A program made the translations under genes and the position numbers. A stretch of DNA of 34,273 bases from Candidatus Binatia bacterium (GTDB lineage Bacteria > Desulfobacterota > Binatia > Bin18), in NCBI GenBank assembly GCA_022826945.1, contig JAJDTY010000067.1:1-34273 (forward strand). Reading direction: 5' to 3'. The notes beneath the pieces are model-generated. The model searched no databases. It had not been told where the DNA came from and worked only from the letters and a program-made list of their open reading frames with translations. This document shows, one piece after another, positions 1 through 7,214 of the stretch. Every line of letters starts with the position of its first letter. Position 1 is the first letter of the stretch.

Positions 1-78
1 CCCTCACAACTTCGCTACCTGAGTTCTACTCGATAGCGGAGCATATATACATTTTCAGCCGAGGAAAGGAGCAACGCT

Positions 79-660
79 ATGTGTGCAATGAAACGCCTCA
101 CCCGGGAAGAACTCGCACCCGATATGGCTGCGATGTACGACGAGTGTCTGCGCGAGGCCGGGGACGCGCGACTGATCGAGGTTGGCGCCAACGCGCCCGA
201 ACTGCTCGATTGGTATTTCAACAGCTTCTACAAGCGGGTGTTCTACGAGGGCCGCGTCGATGTGCGCACCAAGGAGCTACTCCGCCTCAAACTCTCCAAG
301 ACCCACGGCTGCTTTTTATGAAACAGGGTCAACACCGTCTCGGCGAGACGGGCCGGCCTGACCACGGAACAGATTGATGCGCTTCCGGACGATATCGACA
401 ACGAGGTGTTTTCGCCGCGCGACCGCGCTGTGCTCAAGCTGTGCGAGCAGATGGTGCTCACCAACCTCCACGGGTATATGACCGAGGAGATGCATCACGA
501 GCTTGCCGCGCATTTTAGTGACGGGGAGATATTCGAGCTCGGAGTGACGATGGCGGTGCTGAGCGGGTTTGCGAAGTTCCTGTTTTGCTTTGATTTGGCG
601 GACCGCGAAAAGACATGCCCGATCCACCGCCCCGCCGAAGAAATGACGAGCAGTCTGTAA
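79..660 (+). CDS. AhpD-like carboxymuconolactone decarboxylase-family selenoprotein, Sec at codon 81 (TGA 319-321)
   Basis: The frame opens at ATG 79, seven bases after an AAAGGAG ribosome site, and runs to TAA at 660 with one internal TGA at 319-321. Both halves are in the same frame and together give a full-length all-alpha AhpD/CMD protein of 193 residues. The TGA falls in T-H-G-C78-F-L-[TGA81]-N-R-V-N, where relatives carry the CxxC redox pair, so reading it as selenocysteine gives CxxU. Glu66 lies 12 residues before Cys78, the same spacing as the Glu118/Cys130 proton relay of Mycobacterium AhpD. The relay His four residues after the second Cys is Asn85 here. The part after the TGA (residues 82-193) is conserved-looking and uninterrupted. 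A hairpin fitting a bacterial SECIS follows. Expected role: thiol/selenol-dependent peroxide or disulfide redox chemistry in the cytoplasm. A -10-like TATATA lies at 44-49. The alternative is a simple Cys-to-stop nonsense mutation. Confidence 0.8.
335..351 (+). promoter_or_regulatory. Candidate bacterial SECIS stem-loop
   Basis: CCGTCTC (335-341) and GAGACGG (345-351) form a perfect 7-bp stem closed by GGC, 13 bases after the in-frame TGA. The loop guanines are at 342-343, about 21 bases past the TGA, inside the 16-37 base range usual for bacterial SECIS elements. The 17-nt hairpin size matches the minimal upper stem-loop of E. coli fdhF. An outer pairing of GGTCA (327-331) with TGACC (359-363) could extend the structure. 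The element lies within coding sequence, as expected for bacterial selenoprotein genes. SelB recognition is inferred. Confidence 0.65.
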
Positions 661-713
661 TCGATAGGGCACTATAAGTGGGACAGCCCGACCCACACGA
701 GCGAGGAGAGAAC

Positions 714-1123
714 ATGACAAAACAAGAGGCGATCGACACAGTGAACAGGTATATGGGACTCCTCCTGACGGACTTCCCCGAGTGCGCCAAGCTGATGGCG
801 GACGAGTTCGCCTGGGAGAACTTTCTGCCGTCCCATATACCTTTTGGCGGCCGCTACGAGGGTGCGGCGGGATTGCAAAAATATCTGGCCCAACTGCCGA
901 GACCTGGGTGATCGGTGAAGTCGTCTTCTACGATTTTATTTTCGACCCGGAGACGCGCGGGATGGCGGCGACAGGGGTAGAAAAAAACGGTAAGTCGATA
1001 GAAACGGGGCGCACCTGCGACATGGCGTTCGTCTGGGAATTCCGCTTCGCGGAGGATGGGAAGCTCACATACCTGCGCGAATACAACGATACGGCTGCTA
1101 TTGGTGGGACATTCGATAGCTAG
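714..1123 (+). pseudogene. SnoaL/NTF2-like protein gene interrupted by a -1 frameshift
   Basis: ATG 714 follows GAGGAG at a good distance. The first frame encodes a SnoaL-like N-terminus (MTKQEAIDTVNRYMGLLL, then GGRYEGAAGLQKYLAQL) but ends at TGA 909-911. The rest of the fold (AETWVIGEVVFYDFIFD to GGTFDS) continues in another frame to TAG at 1123. The natural junction is near 891-900, where one missing base after CAACTG would restore a single protein of about 136 residues. Such small cone-shaped barrels act as isomerases, hydrolases or binding proteins on polyketide or steroid-like ligands; the substrate here cannot be read. The break is either real decay or a sequencing indel. A run of five A at 877-881 is too short for a canonical -1 slippery heptamer. 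Confidence 0.6.
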
Positions 1124-1180
1124 CAGAGCGCTTGCAGGCGTGCTGTGTACTCAGGGCATTTGTAGCGGGAGGAGTCCACC

Positions 1181-1729
1181 GTGAAAGCGGACAGTGAGCA
1201 ATTCCAGACCGAATTGGCAGCCCGAGGGCTTGAGCTAGGCGATACGGTGCGGGTCAGTCACATTATTGAGGCCGATTCAGAGAGCGTCTGGCAGGTGATC
1301 TCTCAACCCGGTCAACTTCCCCGCTATCATCCGTTCTGTCAGGCAACCACGGTTCTCAAATGGCCCGGGGTTGGGGCAAAAGACACGGTCTCCTATTACA
1401 GTGGCGTGCATTACGTGCGCGATTTTGTGAGGTGGCTCGAGGGGGTGGGATTTGACATTGAAGTCGGGCCGCCCTCACGCAAGACGGCACGCGTGGAGTG
1501 GCGCATCACAGCGCAGGGCGAGCGGCAGAGCGAGTTGGCCATTACCGTGATCCCCTACCTGAAAACGGACTTGTCCATCCCTCAGAGGCGGGCCTATCAG
1601 CAACGGCTGTTTGGCGACACCATCGCCCAGTACCTCGACAGCGTCGTGCGGGGGGTCGGGCATGTGGCCACTACGGGGCAGGCCGTACAAAAAAATCAGT
1701 TCGGGTCACACCCTCTGTACTCGGATTAA
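1181..1729 (+). CDS. SRPBCC (polyketide cyclase/START-like) family protein
   Basis: This GTG-initiated gene follows a strong GGGAGGAG site and encodes 182 residues. The N-terminal strand (RVSHIIEADSESVWQVISQPGQLPRYHPF) is the usual opening of the SRPBCC helix-grip fold, with a Trp in the first helix and a following 'P..Y.P' loop. It continues with alternating strands (VLKWPGVGAKDTVSYYSG, ARVEWRITAQGE, SELAITVIPYL) and a long C-terminal helix near residues 135-160. There is no signal peptide. Members bind hydrophobic ligands or act as cyclases/aromatases; a specific role cannot be assigned. Its position among the small SnoaL-type gene and the oxygenase operon hints at an accessory role in hydrophobic substrate metabolism, which is inference. 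Confidence is good for the fold and low for function. Confidence 0.6.
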   Translation: MKADSEQFQTELAARGLELGDTVRVSHIIEADSESVWQVISQPGQLPRYHPFCQATTVLKWPGVGAKDTVSYYSGVHYVRDFVRWLEGVGFDIEVGPPSRKTARVEWRITAQGERQSELAITVIPYLKTDLSIPQRRAYQQRLFGDTIAQYLDSVVRGVGHVATTGQAVQKNQFGSHPLYSD

Positions 1730-1735
1730 ACAGCC

Positions 1736-1770
1736 TATGGGGCAGGGATTTATGATGCCCCTGCCCCATA
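1736..1770 (+). terminator. Strong stem-loop between the SRPBCC gene and the monooxygenase operon
   Basis: TATGGGGCAGGG (1736-1747) is perfectly complementary to CCCTGCCCCATA (1759-1770) around an 11-base loop. It starts six bases past the upstream stop codon, where a terminator would lie. No T-run follows, so it is not a classical intrinsic terminator; it may stabilise the 3' end or act with Rho. Confidence 0.45.
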
Positions 1771-1804
1771 CCCCATGCGCCGCTTCCCCGCTGCGCCATG
1801 GCTC

Positions 1805-1813
1805 TGTTATACT
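1805..1813 (+). promoter_or_regulatory. Possible extended -10 promoter of the BVMO-Rieske operon
   Basis: TGTTATACT is an extended -10 (TGn plus TATACT at 1808-1813), about 50 bases before the monooxygenase start and after the hairpin at 1736-1770. The -35 region (around 1784-1789) is poor, which extended -10 promoters tolerate. Confidence 0.35.
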
Positions 1814-1861
1814 CGGCCAGTCTCAAGAACGACCAGTGTTAACGTACGGAGGACTGAATAC

Positions 1862-3625
1862 ATGTCTGAAGCCCAGGAAAAACCCCTGATTGGCACCATG
1901 GACGGGCTCTCGAAGCCGAAAAAACCGCAGTCGTACTACGATGCCATCAAGCAGAAGTTTGCCGAGGAGCGTGATCTCAGGCTGGACTACCGACCGGAAG
2001 GCACGTCGCAGTATACGTCTGACCTCACCGGTTCTTTTGCCAGGTACGAGACCGACCCCTACGGCGGCGAGATCGTCCCCCGCGAGCCTATTAACGATAC
2101 GGTCGAGTGCTTATTCATTGGTGGTGGGTTCTCGGCACTGCTCACCTCAGCCCGGCTGCGTGAGTATGGCGTTGAGAGTATCCGCATCGTCGAGCGGGGA
2201 GCGGATGTGGGCGGCACGTGGTACTGGAATCGCTACCCCGGAGTGGCCTGCGACGTGATCTCGTATGACTATCTCCCGCTACTCGACGAGATGGACTACG
2301 TACCCAAGAACCATTACGCCAGGGGCCCGGAAATCCTGGCCCACTGTCAGGCCATTGCCAGGAGATACAATCTGTACGAGTTGGCGGTTTTTCAGACCAC
2401 GGTCACCTCCACCATATGGAACGAAGAAGAAGAAATATGGCAGCTCACCACAGACCGAGGCGACCACATGAAGGCGCGCTTTGTTATCTGCGCCAACGGC
2501 ACGCTGTCCAAACCCAAGCTGTCCAAAATCAAGGGTATGGAGTCCTTCAAAGGCCACTCCTTTCATACCTCGCGCTGGGACTATGATTACACCAGGGAAG
2601 ACTTGTCCGGCCTGGAGGATAAGGTCGTCGGCATCATCGGCACGGGCGCGACCGCGGTGCAGGCCATTCCCGGTCTGGGCGCATCATCGAAAGAGCTGTA
2701 CGTGTTCCAACGCACGCCGTCTTCAATAGATATCCGGGACGACTGGCCAACCGATCCCAACTGGGCGCGCAAACTGAAGCCGGGCTGGCAGGCCAAGCGA
2801 CGCGAACGCGCCATGCGCGGGCCGCGACTGACCGAAGGGCAGCGGGCCGAGCGCGCAGCCATGTCTCGCGAGGAGAAAATCCGGCGGCAGGAGAACGCCA
2901 ATATCGACTATATGATGCGCATTCACAAACGCATCGACGAGGTCGTGAAGGACAAAGCCACGGCGGAGGCGCTCAAGCCGTGGTATATGTTCATGTGCAA
3001 GCGGCCCTGCTTTCATAACGACTATCTGCCGACCTTCAACCGCCCCAACGTGCACCTGGTCGATACCCATGGGAAAGGTATCACCGAGATTAATGAAAAG
3101 GGGCCGGTGTTTGACGGGACGCAGTACGAGCTCGACGTCCTGATCTATGCCACCGGCTTCGAGGTGCAGAAGACCGGTATTTACAATCAGATCAGAGGGG
3201 AAAACGGTCTCGACCTGAACGATAAATACAGCACCGGCATCCGCACCCTGCTCGGCATTCACTCACAGGGCTATCTCAACCTGTTTATCATGGGTGGCTA
3301 TCAGGCATCGTTTCAGTTCAACCTGACGGACATGCTGCACTCCCAGGGTGATCATATTGCGGCGTGTGTCGACTATGTGCGGCGGCATGATTATCAGTCC
3401 ATCGACGTGACTCCCGAGGCGGAAGAGTGGTGGGTCCAGGAAGTGATCCATCATCGCGGCAAAACCACCCGCAACCAGGACTGTACGCCGGGCTATTATA
3501 ATTTCGAGGGTGAATTTCAGCGCCGTCAGGACGGCAATTATAACGGCGGCTTTCCCAAATACGTAACGCACCTCAAAGAAGTCCGGGCGCAAATGGCAGA
3601 GAATTTTGTGTTTACAAAAAGATAG
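1862..3625 (+). CDS. Flavin-containing Baeyer-Villiger-type monooxygenase (large form)
   Basis: The start at 1862 follows GGAGG at 1850 and gives 587 residues. The FAD-binding Rossmann motif GGGFSA is at residues 87-92, preceded by an 80-residue N-terminal extension and followed by GGTWYWNRYPGVACD (117-131), a hallmark of type I BVMOs. The BVMO fingerprint FxGxxxHxxxWD is present as F229, G231, H235, W239 and D240, followed by the NADPH Rossmann GIIGTGATA (257-265). The family uses NADPH and O2 to insert oxygen next to a carbonyl of cyclic or linear ketones. It heads a tight operon: enoyl-CoA hydratase 21 bases downstream, then Rieske alpha and beta. Ring cleavage of an alicyclic ketone is a reasonable guess; the substrate is unknown. 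The long N-terminus resembles the cyclododecanone/phenylacetone-type longer BVMOs. Confidence 0.85.
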   Translation: MSEAQEKPLIGTMDGLSKPKKPQSYYDAIKQKFAEERDLRLDYRPEGTSQYTSDLTGSFARYETDPYGGEIVPREPINDTVECLFIGGGFSALLTSARLREYGVESIRIVERGADVGGTWYWNRYPGVACDVISYDYLPLLDEMDYVPKNHYARGPEILAHCQAIARRYNLYELAVFQTTVTSTIWNEEEEIWQLTTDRGDHMKARFVICANGTLSKPKLSKIKGMESFKGHSFHTSRWDYDYTREDLSGLEDKVVGIIGTGATAVQAIPGLGASSKELYVFQRTPSSIDIRDDWPTDPNWARKLKPGWQAKRRERAMRGPRLTEGQRAERAAMSREEKIRRQENANIDYMMRIHKRIDEVVKDKATAEALKPWYMFMCKRPCFHNDYLPTFNRPNVHLVDTHGKGITEINEKGPVFDGTQYELDVLIYATGFEVQKTGIYNQIRGENGLDLNDKYSTGIRTLLGIHSQGYLNLFIMGGYQASFQFNLTDMLHSQGDHIAACVDYVRRHDYQSIDVTPEAEEWWVQEVIHHRGKTTRNQDCTPGYYNFEGEFQRRQDGNYNGGFPKYVTHLKEVRAQMAENFVFTKR

Positions 3626-3646
3626 CTCCGACTCAAAGGAGAAGGT

Positions 3647-4453
3647 ATGGCATACGAAACATTTACCCTCGAACGCTCCGGTCCCATTGTCACCGTCTCT
3701 TTCAATCGACCGGCAAAACTCAATCCCCTCAACGAGCAGGTGCTGCGCGAGTTTCTGGCCATTACCTACGAGTTGCAAGAAGACGAGGATTCACGGGTTG
3801 TGGTTCTGACCGGCAAAGGTCGCTCGTTCAGCGTCGGCGCGGATATGAACGCCCTGTCCAATAGCGCCAAAGCGGAAACCCAGGCCACGCTCACCGATAG
3901 CGCCAGGCTGCGGATGGCAAAGCTCGGCTGGCGGGTGATGGACGAGTGGGAACGCTTGGACCAGATCAGCATCGCCGCGGTCAATGGTTTTGCGGTGGGC
4001 GGAGGCGTGTCCTTGGCTATGGCGTGTGATTTTCGCATTGCCGCCAGTGGCGCCCGCATGTGGTTGCCCGAGGTGCGGCTCGGTGTGCCGTATATGTGGG
4101 GCTCGATTACCCGCATGATCAATTTGATCGGCATGGCTAAAGCCAAAGAACTGGTGATGACCTGTGATGAGCTGACCGCAGAAGAAGCCTGTGAGGTCGG
4201 CCTGGTCAATCAGGTCGTACCGTTGGAGGAACTGCACGACGCGGTCCACGCCTTTGCCGAGAAGCTGCTCAACAAGCCGCCCATGGCGCTGCGTCGGACA
4301 AAAGAATTCTTCAAAGCGCTGAGCACCAACAAGGCTGGCGATATCACCTATGCCGATGCCCATCTGGGGCTGGCCTGCACGCTAGGGGACGATATGCGCG
4401 AGGCCGTGGCCGCGTTCCGAGAGAAACGCGACCCGGTGTTTGCCAATCGCTAG
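3647..4453 (+). CDS. Enoyl-CoA hydratase/isomerase family protein
   Basis: The 268-residue crotonase-fold protein starts at ATG 3647 after AAAGGAG. The oxyanion-hole segments are GKGRSFSVGADMN (56-68) and GFAVGGGVSLAMACDFRIAA (114-133). Of the two catalytic glutamates of rat crotonase, the second is retained (E142 in WLPEVRLG), while the first lies in a SGAR segment without Glu. This favours isomerase, hydrolase or another crotonase chemistry over a standard hydratase. It acts in the cytoplasm on acyl-CoA thioesters. It sits 21 bases after the BVMO and 33 bases before the Rieske alpha gene, so co-transcription is very likely. It probably processes a CoA-activated ring-opened product, which is inference. 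Confidence 0.8.
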   Translation: MAYETFTLERSGPIVTVSFNRPAKLNPLNEQVLREFLAITYELQEDEDSRVVVLTGKGRSFSVGADMNALSNSAKAETQATLTDSARLRMAKLGWRVMDEWERLDQISIAAVNGFAVGGGVSLAMACDFRIAASGARMWLPEVRLGVPYMWGSITRMINLIGMAKAKELVMTCDELTAEEACEVGLVNQVVPLEELHDAVHAFAEKLLNKPPMALRRTKEFFKALSTNKAGDITYADAHLGLACTLGDDMREAVAAFREKRDPVFANR

Positions 4454-4486
4454 GCGGAGTCAGAGAGTTGAGTCGGAAGGACTCGT

Positions 4487-5758
4487 ATGCAACAAACTGC
4501 CATTGATCCGATCCGGTACGACACCCTTGTCCAAAATGAGCGGGTCCACAGGTCTCTGTACACCGACCCGCATATTTTTACCGATGAGTTGGAAAAGATT
4601 TTCTACCATGGCTGGGTGTTTATTGGTCACGACAGTGAAATCCCCCAGCCGGGGGACTTTATTACGCGCCAGATCGGCACTCAGTCGGTCATCCTGGTGC
4701 GCGGCACGGACCACACCGTCTCGGCCCTCCTCAACCGCTGCGCGCATCGTGGTACGACCGTCTGCCCGGCGGAACGCGGCCACGCCCGCACGTTTACCTG
4801 CCCCTATCATGGCTGGAGCTATGACCTGAGCGGCGCCTTGCAGGGCGTCCCCTACCCGGCCGGATACGGGGAGTCTTTTGATAAAAAGGCGTATGGGCTG
4901 ACGCGCGTGCCGCGGCTGGAGAGCTATCGTGGCTTTGTGTTTGTCAGTTTGAGTCCGAGCGGCATCTCGCTGGCCGACCATCTTGGCGCGGCGGCGCAGT
5001 TGATCGACCGGACGTGTAACCTCTCGCCGGAAGGCGAGATAGAACTCAGCGCCGGCTGGATCAAGCATCGCTACCCGTCCAACTGGAAAATGCTGCCCGA
5101 AAACGATACGGACGGCTATCATCTCGGCTTTGTCCACCGCTCCATATTGAAAGCGGTCGGCTCGCAGTATCGGCGTTTTGTAGGTGAGGAAAAAAGCATC
5201 AAGTCCGTCCTGCGCGATTGGGGCAAGGGTCACACGGAAATCGATTTTGTGCCCGCCTATCAGCAGCCGTTCGAGTGGTTCGGCGGCGTCTCGGAGGGGT
5301 TGGCCGCGTCCTATCTGGCAGCCATGGAGCGCAGTTATGGCAAAGAGGAAACCCAGTGTCGCGTTTTCGACGGTCCGCCGCACGCCTTTATTTTTCCCAA
5401 TCTCTTTTTGGCTGAGATGAACATCGCCATCATGCAGCCCGTCAGTGTTGACGAATGCGTCCAATGGCATACGCCCGTATTTCTCAGGGGTGTGCCCGAA
5501 TTCAACAAACGCCTGTTGCGACAGAGCGAGGCGGCAATGGGACCGGGGTCATTCTTGCTACCCGAAGATGTGACGATTGCGAGTCGCAACCAGGTCGGAT
5601 TAGTGACGCGGAACACCGAGTGGCTGGAGCTGAGTCGCGGCCTGAACCGTGAATATGTCGATAGCCACCAGCAGCGCGTCGGACATATGACCGATGAGAC
5701 AACAAATCGGGCATTCTGGTCGCACTATCGCAGTGTGATGCAAAACGGCCAGGCATAG
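4487..5758 (+). CDS. Rieske aromatic-ring-hydroxylating oxygenase, alpha subunit
   Basis: The 423-residue protein carries a complete Rieske [2Fe-2S] site, C85-x-H87 and C105-x2-H108 (CAHRG ... CPYHGW). The mononuclear iron site has D209, H212 and H217 in NDTDGYHLGFVH; the Asp is the usual inter-subunit electron bridge. Length is normal for the family. The start at 4487 follows GGAAGGAC. The beta subunit begins five bases after the stop, so the pair is translated together. The enzyme would dihydroxylate or monohydroxylate an aromatic or alicyclic acid using O2 and electrons from a ferredoxin or reductase. Neither partner is encoded nearby. It is clearly distinct from the benzoate-dioxygenase-like paralogue at 26273-27688, so the two probably have different substrates. 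Confidence 0.85.
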   Translation: MQQTAIDPIRYDTLVQNERVHRSLYTDPHIFTDELEKIFYHGWVFIGHDSEIPQPGDFITRQIGTQSVILVRGTDHTVSALLNRCAHRGTTVCPAERGHARTFTCPYHGWSYDLSGALQGVPYPAGYGESFDKKAYGLTRVPRLESYRGFVFVSLSPSGISLADHLGAAAQLIDRTCNLSPEGEIELSAGWIKHRYPSNWKMLPENDTDGYHLGFVHRSILKAVGSQYRRFVGEEKSIKSVLRDWGKGHTEIDFVPAYQQPFEWFGGVSEGLAASYLAAMERSYGKEETQCRVFDGPPHAFIFPNLFLAEMNIAIMQPVSVDECVQWHTPVFLRGVPEFNKRLLRQSEAAMGPGSFLLPEDVTIASRNQVGLVTRNTEWLELSRGLNREYVDSHQQRVGHMTDETTNRAFWSHYRSVMQNGQA

Positions 5759-5763
5759 CAGCC

Positions 5764-6255
5764 ATGGTGTCCGACACCGAGTATAGAGCGGTTGAGGCAT
5801 TCCTGTATAAAGAGGCCCGTTTCGCGGATGAGGCGCGTTATGCCGACTGGGAAGCCTTGTGGACGGACGAGGCCGTGTACTGGGTACCGGCGACCACCGA
5901 CCCGGAGGCTGACCCCACCACCCATATCTCGCACATCTACGATAACCGGCAGCGGATTGCCACGCGCATCAAACTCCTGCAAAGCGGCCATCGCTACAGC
6001 CAGGAGCCAGCGTCGTCCATGCGCCGGCTGATTTCCAATATCGAAGTTGAAAAAAATGAGGATAAGGAGTTCGTTGTCGGCTCGAATTTCCTTTTGGTCG
6101 AACTCTCGATTCAAGCCAAACACGAGACCCACCTGTGGACTGGGCACACGACACATACCCTTCGGTGGGTTGACGATGAGCTCAAGATGAGCCGCAAAAA
6201 GGTCGTCTTGGTTAACGCCGCCGAGCCACTGCCGAATATGTCATTTTTGATATAG
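5764..6255 (+). CDS. Rieske oxygenase beta (small) subunit
   Basis: The 163-residue protein has the NTF2-like fold of ring-hydroxylating oxygenase beta subunits. It shows the typical N-terminal helix with acidic and Arg residues (EAFLYKEARFADEARYADWEALW) followed by the diagnostic WTDEAVYWVP strand and the SHIYDNRQRIATRI segment. The C-terminal strand ends LKMSRKKVVLVN, as usual. It has no metal site and serves as the structural partner of the alpha subunit five bases upstream, giving an expected alpha3beta3 hexamer. It is the last gene of the plus-strand operon starting at 1862. No clear terminator follows. Confidence 0.85.
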   Translation: MVSDTEYRAVEAFLYKEARFADEARYADWEALWTDEAVYWVPATTDPEADPTTHISHIYDNRQRIATRIKLLQSGHRYSQEPASSMRRLISNIEVEKNEDKEFVVGSNFLLVELSIQAKHETHLWTGHTTHTLRWVDDELKMSRKKVVLVNAAEPLPNMSFLI

Positions 6256-6278
6256 CCAGCATCACCGCCGACACCTTT

Positions 6279-6374
6279 TCATACTTCAGCCATCACCCCC
6301 GCCAGGGTATGACCCCGCAAACACTGGAAGATACTGTAGAGGCTCAAAATGGCACCGGGTAGCCCAAGAGCCGT
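6279..6374 (-). pseudogene. Remnant of the 3' end of a GST-like gene
   Basis: Read on the minus strand, this segment translates as a GST C-terminus (TALGLPGAILSLYS, then HTLAGVMAEV and a TGA stop at 6279-6281). It closely parallels the end of the intact GST at 7215-8066 (TTPGLPGIILSLYS ... HTLARTMAEA). Nothing recognisable of the rest of the gene remains; upstream sequence runs straight into the FitB-type toxin gene. It is non-functional. It is the shorter member of a direct repeat described separately. Confidence 0.75.
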
Positions 6375-6376
6375 AA
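6300..6376. repeat. Direct repeat, copy 1 (partner 7236-7312)
   Basis: This 77-base segment aligns without gaps to 7236-7312 with about 14 mismatches (roughly 82% identity), in the same orientation. Both copies are the coding end of a GST gene on the minus strand. The toxin-antitoxin genes fill the interval between them. Confidence 0.85.
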
Positions 6377-6423
6377 AACTTCGCGTTTCGCCGCTTCGAT
6401 GTTTTCAGCGTGCATGGGTAGCT

Positions 6424-6862
6424 CTACTCTCTTTCCTTTGCGACTGCCCACGGATCGACAACCTCGATGTCGATGTCCTCGAAGTCCCGAACATTGCGCG
6501 TCGCCACTGCCATGTCACGGGAGCGGGCGATTGCCGCGATCTGGCCGTCTGCCGGTGCGATGGGGCGACCGATAGAACGGCGCGTGGCAGCAATGTCGGC
6601 GTATGCGCGCGCCGCCTCGCTGTCAAACGGCAGCACCCGGCTCTCGAAAGCATCGCGCAGCATCATCTCGATATCCGAGATCAGCGTTTCCCCGACGCCG
6701 GCCTGTCGGCAAAATGGCGCCGCCGTAACGCAACTCCGCTTCGCCGACCGCTGAGAAAAACAGGGCTTCCAAGGGATGACCGGCGGCCCACGCCTCGACG
6801 GCGGGATCGGGCGACTTGCACATCAGTTCAGACACCACATTGATGTCAAGCAGTACGGACAT
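6424..6862 (-). pseudogene. FitB/VapC-type PIN-domain toxin, frameshifted
   Basis: The toxin would start at ATG 6862 with MSVLLDINVVSELM, the PIN-domain opening with its first acidic residue D6 (the usual DTN is DIN here). It proceeds to the conserved AVGEAELRYG helix. After ILPTGRRR the frame is lost. The remainder (ETLISDIEMMLRDAFESRVL, then the PIADGQIAAIA-like acidic helix and RNVRDFED) continues in another frame to the stop at 6424. One extra base in the four-base run at 6690-6693 explains the shift. Repaired, the protein would be about 145 residues, normal for FitB-type ribonucleases. It lies 10 bases after the antitoxin gene. Either the toxin is inactivated or the read has an indel. 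Confidence 0.75.
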
Positions 6863-6872
6863 GGCCGCAAGC

Positions 6873-7115
6873 TCAATCGAAGGATGGCGGCTCGCGGCCG
6901 GGCTCGCGAGGCGGCAACTCCAGGTCCACGCCGTTGGCCGGCCCGAAGTGCGCGCGGATGATGCTCGCGAGGTTCCGCGAACTCGGCTTGCACCCGACGG
7001 CATCGCGCAGGATCAGCCGCGCCTCCTCTTCCATGGAGCGGCCATTGTCCGCCGCCCGCATGCGCAGCCGGGCTTTCACATTGTCGTCGAGATTGCGGAT
7101 CGTGATGCTCGCCAT
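6873..7115 (-). CDS. FitA-like ribbon-helix-helix antitoxin
   Basis: The protein opens MASITIRNLDDNVKARLRMRAA, the canonical beta-strand and first helix of FitA/VapB-type RHH antitoxins, followed by NGRSMEEEARLILRDAV. The acidic and proline-rich C-terminus (LELPPREPGREPPSFD) is the toxin-neutralising tail. The start at 7115 is chosen because this is the family N-terminus and GGAGG lies about eight bases upstream; an ATG at 7121 is too close to that site. Length is 80 residues. It precedes the toxin by 10 bases in normal antitoxin-first order. It should bind DNA as a dimer and repress its own promoter; an inverted repeat upstream (7157-7171) is a candidate site. The reading frame is intact although the toxin is broken. 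Confidence 0.85.
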   Translation of the reverse strand: MASITIRNLDDNVKARLRMRAADNGRSMEEEARLILRDAVGCKPSSRNLASIIRAHFGPANGVDLELPPREPGREPPSFD

Positions 7116-7156
7116 AATCATGCCCTCCGTTCGTCCGGGAGCCCAGCTTACGCAGC

Positions 7157-7171
7157 GATTGCGATGCAATC
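7157..7171 (-). promoter_or_regulatory. Candidate FitA operator/promoter
   Basis: GATTGC (7157-7162) and GCAATC (7166-7171) form a perfect inverted repeat with a 3-base spacer, about 45 bases upstream of the antitoxin start. On the minus strand a TTGATT box overlaps it, with a weak TAAGCT 17 bases further. That position fits autoregulation by an RHH antitoxin. Confidence 0.4.
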
Positions 7172-7214
7172 AAAACAGTGTAAATGGCCTGATGACGAGG
7201 CGGCCTCCTCATCC

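Noticed and set aside
319..321. The TGA as an ordinary frameshift or gene end
   Set aside because: The frame is identical before and after the TGA, and the downstream part completes the same domain, so neither a frameshift nor two genes explains it; a point nonsense mutation remains possible.
877..883. Programmed -1 frameshift in the SnoaL-like gene
   Set aside because: Only five A occur, not a canonical slippery heptamer, and a shift there would replace the natural YLAQL segment; an indel near 891-900 fits better.
4460..5470. 336-codon minus-strand frame opposite the Rieske alpha gene
   Set aside because: Antisense to an oxygenase with complete metal-ligand motifs; its own translation has no recognisable domain.
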